Shown: positions 10,988 to 23,215 of the stretch, one piece after another
Layout: each line of letters begins with the position of its first letter
How positions within the stretch are numbered: the stretch's first letter is position 1
From: Eutypa lata
Lineage: Eukaryota; Ascomycota; Sordariomycetes; Xylariales; Diatrypaceae
NCBI GenBank assembly: GCA_022661535.1
Contig: JAKULF010000010.1
Coordinates: forward strand, 434,001-498,000
Reading direction: 5' to 3'
Length of the DNA: 64,000 nucleotides
The notes under the pieces: model-generated
Told to the model about the DNA's origin: nothing
What the model saw: the letters and a program-made list of their open reading frames with translations, nothing else
The model's database searches: none
Made by a program: the position numbers and the translations under genes

Positions 10988-11782
10988 CTTTCCACGCGCC
11001 CGCGCTGCGCCATTACACGCGCCCGTTGGAGGGGCCATGGCAGGACTCTCGTCACGAATTCGGCAGAACAGCAGATCGAATGCATGAGCAGATGCCCGCG
11101 CCACCAAGGAAAGCCACCTTAACGAGCTAGATTTGCGTGCCTTCTGAACGCCGGATCTATTCAAGGCCCTTGTACAATGGCCTCGTTTGAGACGTCTGCG
11201 TGTTGAATTTCATACCTGGCGCCCTGACGGATCTTGGTATTTCTTGGACCTCACGGCGAGAACCCGAACCCCGAAGGCTTCAAGGTAACATTCGAGCATT
11301 ATCCTCCCACGACTCCTAATAAGGAGGACAATGAAGTAGACAACGAATGGGGGGAGGACGAGGGCGAAGAGGATGAACGCCAACCTGATATGTTCCGCAC
11401 GGAACCACTAGCAGAGGAGATTGAACCCCTTATATCGGCTTTTTCTACAGCATTAAAGAGTACACCCACTCTAGAGGGGGCAGAGCTTTTTACATACCTA
11501 GCATGGAAACTATCAGAAGAAAAGGCGCTCGAGTATACAGTTGAAGCACCTTACGATGTTGAAAGGGGTGTTCGCAGATGGGACTTGCGGTACGTTGCGG
11601 GAAAGAATAGTAAAAAGGGCCTAGTGGAGTGCCAATTCGGGGATTGGAGGCCAACGAGGACGTGATCAACTCATTTGAAGCTCTAGGTGGCGATAATGAA
11701 GTCGAGATAATATGGAAGCCAGTTGAGTTTATGGAGAGAAGGGAGGTAAATCATCAGGCACGATATTTCGTTTGAGGTGATA

Positions 11783-14364
11783 TACGGTGGCGAGAAATGA
11801 CAACTTTAAGGCCTATCTGTTTTCCCTCCAGACCTCTTCTTACCTGCCTATCCCTTTATATCATCTGAGACGATACCTGATCGAGTCAGTCACGCCAAGA
11901 CAGTACGCATAGTCTAGCTAGCAGACTGGATGAATGGTGTCGTTACGTGGAATTATCACAAACACTTAGCATAGGTTGGGTAGGGCTCGGCGGTAAAAAG
12001 AATCGAGCGTGGTGACTGTTATGGGTTGCCGACGATGCCGCAGCTGGACGTCATGCTCTAATACAGCGACTCGCTAGCTGCTGTCCTTGGGCCCGTCAAA
12101 ATAGGGGGATCCGGCCTGCCTCCAGCCGCAGTCTTACTGCTTGACGAACATCGTAGTCGTCGGGTCTTTCGGCTCCCTCGGAGAAGGACCTCGCTAATGT
12201 ATCTTCGTTGAAATCAGATACTGTATCACGCGTGTGTTACTAGCTACCGTGATAGACAAACAGAATGAAACAGTTGGGTGACTTCTATGCCTCCAGGATC
12301 CGAAAAGGCGGCCACCGGAGCGAGCTGGGGACAAGTCCACGATATTAGCCGCTCTACTGTCTGTAGGCAGGCCCATTGCAATAGATATTGCAGAGATCCG
12401 GGACTATTACAAGAGTTTCTGCCTTGCGGCGAAAGTTAGCGGGAACGGACTGGCTATCGCACTGCGATCGCAACCGACGACATCTGCGAAGCAAGTATAT
12501 GCCGTAGAGCAGCCGCTAGTGCAGACGCGAGCTACATATGTACTGACTTGTGGGTATAGAAGAGTCTAGCCGTAACTAGATGTCAGGCTGGTGGATCGCA
12601 GGACAGTCATATCGGTCAAGAGCGTAGCAGAACAGCTTGACGTGTGTTTTTTGGGGGGAGGCTACCTATCATTATAGAGCACTACATACCATAACAAATA
12701 CTAAAAAATGGTTCGAGAAACATTGTAATGTGTAAGGAGAATACATACGAGTTTGAGGGGAAAGTAAAGCTTCCCGACAAAGAGGCCCTGACTAATAGTC
12801 CAAGCCCCTGAGATCGAAGACTTGGGAGGAAGACATGGCTGCATAAATGGCTGGTAACCAACTACTCTCGGGGGGGGACGAGATAGAGAAAACACTTACC
12901 CTATCTATCTAGATGCAGTCTATGGATTTGTCTGCCAGCATCGGAAACGAACCAAGATCCCCCAGCCGCAGGTTGATACACTCCTATATATAAGAAATTG
13001 GCAATACCGCAGAACCACAAACAGTAAGGGGCATGAACTACTACTGAACAAAGCTACTATAACTCGAATAAGATGTCTGGATTGAATTTATCCATCTGCT
13101 CAGGAAGGGGGTATCTATATAGTCAGTCACCTTCACCTCCGCAGAAGACTAACTTTTCACTCTTCATTTCCTTCACCAGTGGGCTACTAGACTACCTACC
13201 TAGGTAGTTACTTAGTTGGTTTTCATCTAACCTTGCTCTCTCCCCTTCCCTTCTTAATACAAGGCAAACGAGGCCTGTCACGTACTTACAACCGCACTAC
13301 TGGAGCTAGGAGGTATTTCTAACCCTCCCTTCCCCTTACTCTTCCTATATGCGAATGCACACAGACGGTGGAGTTGACACCGCGGTATTCCGTAGTACAG
13401 CAGATACGTCAAGACAACGCCCGCACATACATAAATACGTATACACACACATATAAACGGAAGAAAAACAACGTCGGTGCTCGGTTGGTAGGTATAAACA
13501 AGGGATTTCAGGAGCTAGGCGCTTCTAAGGTAGGCTGGTTTGGTTGGCTGGCTATCTAGCTACCTATTTAGCTCACTACCTCTTCTTCTCTTTACTTCCC
13601 TTCCCTTCATTTCCCTTCTCTTCCCTTCTTCATCTTCATCTTCATCTTCTTCTCTTCTCTTCTGTAAATAAAATGGTATGGTACGCACGCACAACAAAAA
13701 AACCGCCAATCCATCCATCCATCCATCCACCAACGAAAATGAAAAAATCAAATCAATCATCCGGGCACACACTCTCTCCCTTTCTTCCTCTGTGTGTGTG
13801 TGTATGTGTGATTCTTCCCCTTCTAACTTATAGTCCCAATCCAGAATAAACGCCGAAGTCTGTGTGGAGGGGCGGGGGGGTTGTTTAGAAAACGAACGAA
13901 CACACACAAACACAAACGCAACTGATGACACATGAACAAATTCGAGAACAAAAAGCAAATGTGGTATCTCCTTTCCTGTCGATTCTGGTTCTGCCCTCTG
14001 CTCTCCTTGGGGGAATGCAAGGACACCGTCATAGATGGATGGATGGGATGGATGGGTGAATGGATGAGAACCGGCAATTATCCATCCGGTCGTTCGTCGA
14101 GTGTTTTCCCCCCGGCGAGTCTGAATAATCTAGATGAATAAACTATGAGGATGATGACGATGTACTCGGTCGGAATGGGAGGATGGCAGATATTTTAGAA
14201 TCAAAGTCGAAGAACCAAACGCTGAACACATGATGAAACGCTAAGAGAATCGTGACGTCGTCAGAAAGTTGTTTCCCAGTCGGGTGGTTCACTGCCATCA
14301 GTTTGCTTTACGCAGAGGCTGGAGCCGATTCGTTTTTATACAAGCAGCCGCGTTTGTCTATTTT
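11783..14364. other. Intergenic, no supported gene
   Basis: No protein gene seen. Bases about 13560-13680 are strongly CT-rich. A CCAT-type microsatellite lies at about 13710-13730, a GT run near 13792-13808, and its GGAT complement-type repeat near 14035-14066. The part nearest 14364 is the 3' flank of the minus-strand TeaR gene. Confidence 0.5.
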
Positions 14365-16094
14365 TCACATAACAACGCAGCATCCGCACCCACTCTTGGT
14401 TTTCTCTTCCATTCGTTCCGGCGCACCCGCATCCGCATCTGCACCCGCATCTACATCCGCATCAGGTACTCTAATCGGTTGGATGGCCTGCATCTGGCTC
14501 TGTTGCGGTGGTCTTGGGCTAGGAAGTGGACTTTTGTCTTGAATTCTCGGCATGGTTGAATAGGAACTCGTGCCTGGTCGACTTAGGCTGCTCGGGCTCT
14601 GAGCATCACCGCGCAGTGGCCATTGGTCTTGCTGTTCTTCACTGTCCTTGGGCTTTTCAAAGTCAGGGGACTTTGGGAAGGGGTCCTCGTTAAGCGGCCG
14701 GAACTCCCTGTCGTATATGTTCCCGAACTTGCCCTCCTGTTCCCACTTCTCTTGCTGTAACCTCCTGGCCACAGTTGGAAGAAGCTGCTGATCGGGCGGT
14801 AGGCGTGGGTCCGGCTTATAGGCCGAGACCATCCACGGCGGATCGCCTTCTGGAGCTTTTGAAAGGGTTATCTCGCCAGACCGAGTTGTCGGACGTGTTG
14901 CTGAAGTACTTCGTGTATTCGATGTCGATCGCGTTTTCGATCGTCCAGCTGGTTGCCTATCCTTTGCAGAGGGTCTGCGTGTTCCATTTGTCGGTCTTTT
15001 TGTAGGCGAAGGTTCAGGTGTAGAGCGTTTTGCTGCCTGATTCCTGAATGTTTCGTCGAGAGCATTCGCGCCACTATTGCTTCGTGATCGAGCAGGTTTC
15101 GGCATGGAGATAGATGGATCATCCTCCAACAGATAACCACTATTTTTCCGCGACACAGGTGCATCTCGCTCGATATAGTCAGGTGGTATTGGCGCCGGGC
15201 TTAACTTCGCCACCGGAATTCGCGATCCTTTTGTTGAGCCATTGGATATCCAGTATTGCCTTTGGCTTTCCTCGGGATCCTCGGCGATCTCTTCGGGGAG
15301 TCTTAAGTCCCAAGCGGGTACCGCAATTTCCGATTCGGTCGTCTGCACCGAAAGGGTTGAGTTCTTCCGAGACCTAGAGTATCCATGCTGCTCTGAACTA
15401 TCGGTAGCACGTCGGTGGCCATTCATCTTTTCTGGACTTCGCTCTCGTCGCGGTCGGCTGTGTGCCCTTGACTTAGGTAGAATAATGCCGGCTGCCTGCA
15501 ATTCCTCATTTTCTATCCGAGCAAGCTTATCCCTGTGAATCCATTTATCCTCTTCTTCTCGTGTCATTCCTCGATTCGATCGCTTCTTCTCGGGGTTTGA
15601 TACGGCTCGGCTGGATTCATGATCTTCTAAAAACCCTGTTAACTATACCCCCATATTTACCAGGCTCATAGCTTGGTATTGATTGATGGTGCATGACAAC
15701 GCAATCTGGCTAGTATTATGTTGAACTCGTACCTTTTGTTGAAGATTCTTCGGGGCCGTAGGGATCGTCCAAGTGTCCATTTTGTAATCGATGCGGCTCT
15801 TTTGCGGAGCCATTGGTATCGTGCTCCATCAATTGATGGTCTTTCATCGAATTCTACGACAAAAAGCACGTGTTAGCTGAGACAACTTCTCAGGGATGAA
15901 ACTAATATGCCACTGGAGTCTAAGTGACAGAGATGCAATATCCCGCCTGATCCGTCATGGAATATATTGTCACTTACCGTCCGATAGCCCGAGGATAGTT
16001 TCCAACTTGGCTGATTTCCATGGGAGCTACTCGGGGGAGTGATGGTGGTTGTGGTGGTTGAAGTAGCACCCGGCGCGACTGACATTGCTGCCAT
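14365..16094 (-). CDS. teaR: TeaA receptor TeaR homologue (prenylated polarity factor)
   Basis: There are three exons: 16094-15978, 15853-15733 and 15626-14365. The introns (124 and 106 bp) have GTAAGT/GTACGA donors and TAG acceptors; the frame is continuous and gives 499 residues. The N-terminus is Thr/Ser-rich (TPPSSSHGN). Exon 2 encodes a polar stretch ending LDDPYGPEESSTK. Exon 3 opens into the conserved charged block EEEDKWIHRDKLARIENEELQAAG. The long middle is Ser/Pro/Arg-rich and probably disordered. The chain ends SGCGCCVVM, a CaaX box (CVVM) with extra cysteines that could be palmitoylated. In Aspergillus nidulans TeaR (Mod5 in fission yeast) anchors the Kelch protein TeaA at hyphal tips through such a lipid tail and marks growth sites where microtubules arrive. 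The assignment rests on the CaaX end and the conserved charged block. Confidence 0.8.
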
Positions 16095-18617
16095 CTCAAT
16101 GGCCGGGGGCACGCGTGTTTGCCGTGAAGGACCCCGTGATGATATTACCAGCAGATGGGGGTTCAAAATATACTCCCAATTCCGTTTTCGGACACGCAAT
16201 CACCGAGTGGATAGTGTTGATTCAATGTTATTTGACGATCGCGGATAAACTTTGGTGGTTGGGCCGAACACAAGAATGCAGCAGTCGCCAGCGGCTGTCG
16301 ATTTAGTGAAGGAAAATGAGAAGGTAGGTAAGCTGGTAAGAGGTAGACAAGGTCTCAGGTCCACGCGAGACTAAAATTGTATCAAAGGATAACCTTGGGA
16401 GCTGCTGGACGTGTCTTAAATTGCTCGGTTTAACTGCAAGCCGGCGCTGTGCTACTTCGGTTTAGTTAATTTAATAGGTAGGTTTAGCGCGTATCGTTCT
16501 GATGAGGTCGTTGCGATTTAGACAATGTCCTCCAGTCTCGGTGTCTCTATGGAATGTTATTAAGAATGGTTTGGCGCTGTATATCAAGGATTCGGCAACG
16601 CATTCAATGTTTCGTAGCGTAATAGTCGTCGTTGGTGTTGTTGCGGTGTCCCAGGTGGCAAGTCAGTATTAATGGAGAATCGGTTGCCGACCTAGCCCTG
16701 ATGTCGATCCTTGATGGGAAACGGAAGTGCCGTTGGTCTAAGTGAGACGAAGTAGGTAGACACAATGTATATGTCTCTACGTATGTATGTAAGGGAGAAT
16801 GTGACTGAGTGAATGAGGGAATGAGCGACATGCAAACCCAAGTTGCTGCAGATTAGACTAATAAGATCTTAAAGAGGTAATGCAAGTAATATCAGATGAA
16901 CGAGGGAGGTCCTCAAAAGTGGAAATAGAGGAAGTAAATCTTGGCCCACGGAGGTTATTATTAGGAGTAAGGTATAAAAAAGAAGTGCGGAACGAAAACA
17001 ATGAGTAGCTGATAGTTTAAGACAGATCCCGATGCAAGGCAAGGTGAAGAAAGTAATAGGTTTAATCCCATTCAATCGAGAAGCGCAATTGAGAAACGCG
17101 TGCCCCCTTTCGAACGACCTCGAGAACGTCTAGTTACTGGACTACCTAGTTAAAAGATCCCGATCCCGTAGTTAGGATTTGAGCAGTCAAATCTCTATCT
17201 ACCTAACTGGAGATTGGCGCGACGAGACGACGGACGAAGGTGAAGAGCGAAGAGAGAACGACGCAGACGCACAGATGAAATTGGTTGCTGCTGTTGGCGT
17301 GCTCTGCTTTGAATGAAAGGGGTATCCTTTTTTTTGTCTGCTTGCCTTTCCAGGATTAATTGATTGCATTTGATTTGATTGAATGCTCAAATGTGATTGA
17401 TCAATCACGTCCAATAAATCCCCACATCGACGTCCGGGAGCTTGTCCAGCTGGCTTATCCAGGTATCCAGGGTCCATGGAGAGCCCGAGATGCATTGAGA
17501 ATCTGAGATGCTGCATAGATATCGGCACTCGGTGGTTAATTCCTCCATGGATGTTGGACCCAACCTTACCTAAGATAGCTAAGGTTACGACCTAAGGTAA
17601 TTAAGCAATAATGCAAGAAGGTTTCACTTTGGATAGAGAATAGATAGGAACCATCATACTTCGTAACGTCAAATAAAAATAACTTCATATATCAGCTTTT
17701 GAAATGGGCCTTTACTGAGTATACAATAACTTGGAACCTAAAAAGTCTTGTCGAGTGAAGGTTCTATCACTAGCCTCCATGCTTTGTACTACTTGGAGAT
17801 AATTAGAACAGCGCTACGGTGCAGTCGCGGTGTTGCGGTGTTCTACACTAATCTCCAAGTTATTCTGCATGGCAATTGCAAACAACAACATATACCATCT
17901 AGTTACCTACCTCAGAAGTTGGAGGACCGACATTGTATGCTGGGTACGTATGTAAGTATTCATCTACATATGTGGTGACGATCTATGGCCTTATCTGACA
18001 GGAGGTGCATATTGATTTCATCGGATGCTCACAAAAAGCCTAGAAAGGGCAATCTAATAACTTACGGAGTTGGCAGTGAAAGCGACGATGTGTCGGTGTC
18101 CAGTATACCTATAACTGCCTAGAACTATGTTAGTGAAAACACACTGTCTAGGTTTATGTAAATACCACCCCACAGCTCCGTACGGACGCGAGATGTTCAC
18201 TGTGCCACGTTCTGACGTAGGCGATAGCATTTGATCAACATCTGAGCAGCTCGTCATAGTGCTGCCGATACGAAACATCTTCCAATTACACAGCTTCGCT
18301 CTCCTTGATCCCCAGGTATAATCATGAAAACTGGTCATATCTCTATTCAGCTCTGGTTGTAATTGGTCGTTACCGCCTTTCAGCCCAGATCTTCAGATTG
18401 CGATAATAGATGGTTGTTGTATTGTGTACTAAAAAAATAAAAAAATAAAATAAAAAGAGGATGCCTATGATCCAACATTGCTGCGCGGACCATGTCATTC
18501 AGGCAGCTATGCGCTGCCATTCCGAGACCCAGCTCTAGTTTATTTTCAGAAACCTTGTCTCATCGTCATTGTTGCAACCTTACACACCAGAATACCTAGT
18601 TACGATATCTTACGGCC
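16095..18617. other. Divergent intergenic region
   Basis: This separates the TeaR homologue (minus) from the metallophosphoesterase gene (plus) and must hold both promoters. I see no gene and no clear TATA box. An A-rich string lies at about 18430-18457. A 109-codon minus frame (17199-17528) has no domain and is not accepted. Confidence 0.5.
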
Positions 18618-20002
18618 ATGGCGGAAAACAAGGAAACTCCTCGCCAAACTACCCCCGTACGAACGCGCAGAACGCGATTCGTCTGCATATCTGATACTCA
18701 CAACTGCACCGTCAAGTTGCCCAAGGGCGATGTGCTCATTCACAGTGGAGATCTAACGAATATGGGGAGCTTCACCGAGGTTTGTAGGCCCTCCCTCCCT
18801 CCAGCCTCCCACTGCATTTCTACACACCTACTATTACCTGCGCTTCGACCACCAGTAGGTCCATGCCAGCCGGGCCCAGCAAAACTGACGTGTTGCACCC
18901 TCAGCTCTCCAAGCAGGTCAGCTGGCTCGAGAAGGCCGACTTCGAATGCAAGCTGGTGGTGGCTGGGAACCACGACCTGACGCTGGACACGGACTTCTTC
19001 GAGCAGTACGGCAAGTATTTCCACAACAAGAGCCCGCAGGACCCGGCCCAGTGCCAGGCGCTCCTGACGCAGTCCGCCTCTCTGATATACCTGCAACACA
19101 CGGGCCGCGAGATCAAGCTCACATCTCCCACTGGGCCACGTACCAAGTTCACCGTGTTCGGATCGCCCTACACGCCGAGCTACGGCAAGTGGGCCTTCCA
19201 GTACGAAGGCGGCAATGGCTACAACCACGACAGTGACGCGGATGCCATCTGGAAGGACATCCCGCTGGATACCGACGTTGTGATTACGCATGGACCCGCC
19301 CACCTGCATCGGGATGAGAGCCAAAGGGGCGCACAGGGATGCGAGGGGCTGAGGCGAGCGCTGTGGCGCGTCCGGCCCAAGATGGCCGTGTGCGGACACA
19401 TCCACGACGCGAGGGGGGTGGAGAGGGTGCGCTGGGACCTGCGCAACAAGCATGTCAAGTACAAAGAGCTAGGCATCCAGTCGTGGGAAGATCCCGGTAT
19501 CGGGAACGAGAGGAACAGCCTTGTGGACCTCACCGCCAAAGGTGGGAATCCACTCGACAACAACAATAACAATAGCAACAGCAACACCGCCTCCTGGAGC
19601 ACGGGCACGGGCACGGCTCCAGTACCACCAGCGCACCAGGTGACCTCATCATCAACATCATTACTGCCATCATCATCAACAACAGCATTATCGCCTCCTC
19701 CTCTTCTTCCCCACGAGGAGGCGGTAGTGGTGGTGGCATCCTCGTCGGAAGACGCATCCGACGCATCCGAGGACGCGAGCGCGCACCCGGGAATCGGGAC
19801 ACGGGGTCTTAGCGGGGATCCGGGGTCCGCGCGGAGCGATCAGGAGGCGCTGCAGGTGGCGACGGGGCGGCTCGGGCGCAGGGAGACGTGCTTCGTCAAC
19901 TGCGCGATCCAGACGGCCTCGTACCCGCACCACCGAGGGGGACCACGTGTTTTGAACAAGCCTATAGTGGTCGACGTGGACCTGCCCGTCTGGGACGATT
20001 GA
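18618..20002 (+). CDS. Calcineurin-like metallophosphoesterase
   Basis: There are two exons, 18618-18779 and 18905-20002, with a 125-bp intron (GTTTGT donor, CAG acceptor), giving 419 residues. The full set of metal-site motifs of the calcineurin-like phosphoesterase superfamily is present: SDTH (D26, H28), GDL (D45), GNHD (N76, H77), the ITHGPAH block (H183) and GHIH (H219, H221). These bind a dinuclear metal centre that hydrolyses phosphoesters. The core resembles the MPPED1/UPF0046-type subfamily; the substrate is unknown. Between the core and the last ~35 residues (VNCAIQTASYPHHR, then a VDVDLP ending) lies a low-complexity insert of about 130 residues rich in Asn, Ser and Ala/Glu/Asp, coded by CAA/ATC/GAC-type repeats. 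The last block looks conserved, so the insert is an expansion rather than a read-through. No signal peptide. Confidence 0.88.
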
Positions 20003-22734
20003 ATGAGCGAACGGCGGATTGACGGACGGACGGAGGCACGGATGGGGCGGACGGTCGGACGACGCTGCTGACTGAGAACCTGACCTCATTAACCTACGTA
20101 CTTGCATACCTGCCTGTGTATACCAGATACCACTTTTAGCTCTTAATAACCTTCTTACCTATCTCTTACCAACTTGCCTGGTTGACTGACTGACTGGCTT
20201 ACGTACGCCGCATAAATATAACTATACGGGCGGCGTCTCCGCCCGCCTATTTACCTCCTTGTCCGCTATCTAACTATCCCGCCGGCGTTCTAACTTCATG
20301 ACGGTTGGCGCCGCTTCCTTCTAGGGGGGCTCTCCCGACTGCTCGTGTCGCATTGCGCGCGTAATGCGGCTATGCTATGCGAAATCCCATAGGAGTCTGA
20401 CCAGTGGGACGATAAGGAAACCCATATACATAGTTATCATCGCTAATAGATATGTAGCACCACAGTTGCCTTACCTACCTATAATGAATGAATAATACCT
20501 TGTTGAGAATGACTATACCACAGCAAGGGTTAACTACTTCCCACGCCGTAACGGGTTAAATACGTAAACATGTCCCCAGTATAGCCGTGCTGACTACATC
20601 CACTTCGGCCTATGATAAACCTCATATGTTCGTATTGGACCTAACATTAGTTACCGTATACGGTGGTTTTCCATTCGAGGTACAGTAGGTAACCGTATCT
20701 GTATACCAGGGGGAAAGCAGCCCCCAGCTGGTATTACGCCGTTGTCTCATCGTCTTGCGAGGCCTTTATATAGGCAAGACACCGTTTTTGTCTCGGCCCA
20801 AAGCCGAAGGTCTCAGTCACTGTTCTACAGTGTCAACCTTGATACGCGGCGACGCCATGGTAGTATATAGTGGCAGTGACATCAACGGCTCTCCTTCGCC
20901 CTCCTTTAGCATACTGTATATACTTGACTGTTTTTAGGGTTTGTCTCAAGGCTCTACCTATAATCTTTATTTCTTACCACCAGTAATCAATTTGGTTTCA
21001 TACCTACACTACATAGATGTACAACCTTGTGAGCCCCCACCCAGGCAGCCAGGGCATATACATATAACACGTACAGCATATACGATACTTCGTAGGGCAA
21101 CATCTAACTACTAAGTCTTATGTAGTTATGTATGTATGTATGTATCCACGGCATCCCTGGCTATGTACATGAGGGTCCCTCCGGAAACGGGACGTTGCAC
21201 GTTATAGCCTATCTGCGGCCAAAACCGCATGATTGATCCCAGTTGGTACCTCAAGTATGCTATGCTATGCTAAGGGCCGCGTTTGACGCTCGACTTGTGC
21301 CCGCTTGTCTAGCGCTATCCGATAGGCTCTTCAGCTGTGAGGTATAGGTGAGGGGTCGCTTGACCTGCAGGCCATTTTCAACCAATCATAATTCACCGTT
21401 GCGTCGTAACCCCGTGACTGACGGGGGGGAACCTGCCTCGAGAAGTGCGGGGAGGTTAGAGGAGGGGAGGAACTAGAAGAGAAGATAATGAACGATGAGG
21501 ACAATTACATCCAGGCGTCTTACGCGCAAAAATGCAATGCGGCTTTTAAAGGGCTTCAGCCTGACTGCCTTGCCTGCCTGCCTACCTACTGTATCTCAAA
21601 GGGTAGTATACTACGTAATAAGGCACATAAGCTCCGTGTAACCGTAAGCTCGAAGGCGAATATTGGGGGGAAATTGTGCAAGGGAAACAAAAAAGAAGAA
21701 TTCACGAAGTATGTATGTACGCGGAGTAACATCTGGTAAGGAAACGAAGCACCGGCGCTTATGATGGATGGTATAACTAATAAGACGGACTTGCGGCAAA
21801 CCAATCGCAAAATAGCATTTTCGAGCCGGCACTGCATCAAGCCACTCATTCTAACTACGCCGAAATTCAATAGCTGAAGAGAGAGAGGGGAAGGAGACAT
21901 GCATCGCATCGTGCTCTCCTACTGCTACGGGGCGTAATGGCGCAAGTGATTAGGCGGGTCGGATGAATTTGAAAGGTTCTGAATGGGTGTTCAGATGCCT
22001 AGGAAGAGACGCAGCAGCCGCTAAGAGGCTGTTCTGATACTCTCTTCTCCCGATACTAACGCACGGCATGCCAGAAGCTGCTTAGGTAGATGGAATCGTG
22101 GAGAACTTCCCTTCTAAGCACGTAGATGTCGGCCATTGGCAGATGTGATAGATAAAAAACACTCACCTGAGATGGGAAGAATGGAGTTGCTGGCTATCGG
22201 CTGCTATCGATAGGCACATGTTTCTCACCGCCATGCAACTAGCTAGATAGGGGGGGACTAGGTCCCTGCAGGGACCGACTGATTCGTGGGAGGCATCGCC
22301 AGGTACAGCTACTACTAGAATGTTTTCCTCTCCAATTTGCGGCATAATACCCTGTTTTAAGGACCTACATCATGTTGTTGTTATGTATGGAAGATTGTTA
22401 TGAGGTATGGAAGAAATATTGGAAGCCGAAGGAATCCGATCCGATGTCATACCTAACTAGAAGCCTAACTTATTAATATTCTCAAGATTTTTAGGGGTTG
22501 TTTAAGGCATTGGTAATAATCATTGGTAGCACAGCCAAGTAGAAGAGGAGGGGGGGCTTGATGAAATCGCGAATCTAGCGGCGCATCGTACTTCTAAGAT
22601 GCTGTAAGCAGATGCCCAACCCTTGTTTGGATTGGTGCTATGTACTGTTAACTCGTTACGTAGTAGTACTATACTTCACATGAGCGTGTGCCAAACCGTC
22701 CGAACATCGAAACATGTCATGGTCTCTTGTGAAA
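20003..22734. other. Intergenic, no supported gene
   Basis: No gene seen. A TATG microsatellite lies at about 21121-21143. Several short TACCTACC and GTATATAC-type strings are scattered through it. The frames present (for example 21488-21739) have no domain. Confidence 0.5.
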
Positions 22735-23215
22735 CATAAGGCATAACATAACATCAGCTTGCGAACTCTCAGATGACCCCGCCCCCACCTTCAGATGTCT
22801 CGGGGGTGGGAGAGCGGAATCGTGGAGTCGGCGGTCGATCTTCAGGATGAGAGATGTGCATCCCATGAAGAATGCATATTCCTCGCGGTAATCCGGCAGG
22901 AAGGTAAGGGTGGTGGTAGGCAGGGCAGATAAACTATCGACTATGATATCGATAGGATTTAGGAACGCTTCTTGTTTGCGACAGAGAAGCTCATCCTGAC
23001 GTTGATCATTGTTCTCATTGCTCTCATTGCTCTCATAGTTCTGAAGATCTCTCCAGATACGTACAAGTACCGACTAGCAGCACGGTCTTCGAAAATGGCA
23101 AGATTTCCTTAACGGGAAAATATATGGAGAGCGACGGGCAGATCGATTGCAGATTCAGCATAGCGGCAGAGATTCGATTTGCTCGGGGATCATCCTTGAG
23201 CCCACACGATATATC
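22735..23215 (-). pseudogene. Possible protein-gene remnant with frameshift
   Basis: On the minus strand, an open stretch from about 23215 to 23020 (containing NLQSICPSL and KEILPFSKTVL) and a second, overlapping open stretch in another frame from about 23070 to 22735 (LPDYREEYAFFMG, then ILKIDRRLHDSAL) read like real protein. There is no ATG for the second and no splice site that joins them sensibly. The first part has a leucine-rich look seen in fungal F-box proteins, but I cannot name the family. It could equally be chance. Confidence 0.25.

Larger units (their letters stand above)
9984..11782 (+). pseudogene. F-box-family gene disrupted by insertion and frameshifts
   Basis: The 5' part (9984-about 10345) starts at an ATG and reads like the N-terminus of the fungal F-box family (EILESLIENAAHYGHLKNY, then FHVFEDLNQL-like text). 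The 3' part (about 11130-11782) reads like the C-terminus of the same family: LFKALVQWPRLRRLRVEFH, then WYFLGPHGENPNPEGF, an acidic linker and VECQFGDW. Between them lies about 780 bp of foreign sequence: a 14-C tract, a 64-bp perfect direct repeat and a Pol III-type element. The 3' part has an in-frame TGA near 11134 and frameshifts near 11243 and 11650. The section that normally follows the F-box also looks shortened. The assignment to an F-box family rests on remembered family layout, so it is moderately sure; the disruption is seen directly. Confidence 0.65.

Noticed and set aside
13560..13750. CT-rich and CCAT repeats considered as a promoter
   Set aside because: They lie about 600 bases beyond the 3' end of the minus-strand TeaR gene, and no plus-strand gene starts after them.
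18740..19453. 237-codon minus-strand ORF
   Set aside because: It is a shadow of the metallophosphoesterase exon; no motif of its own.
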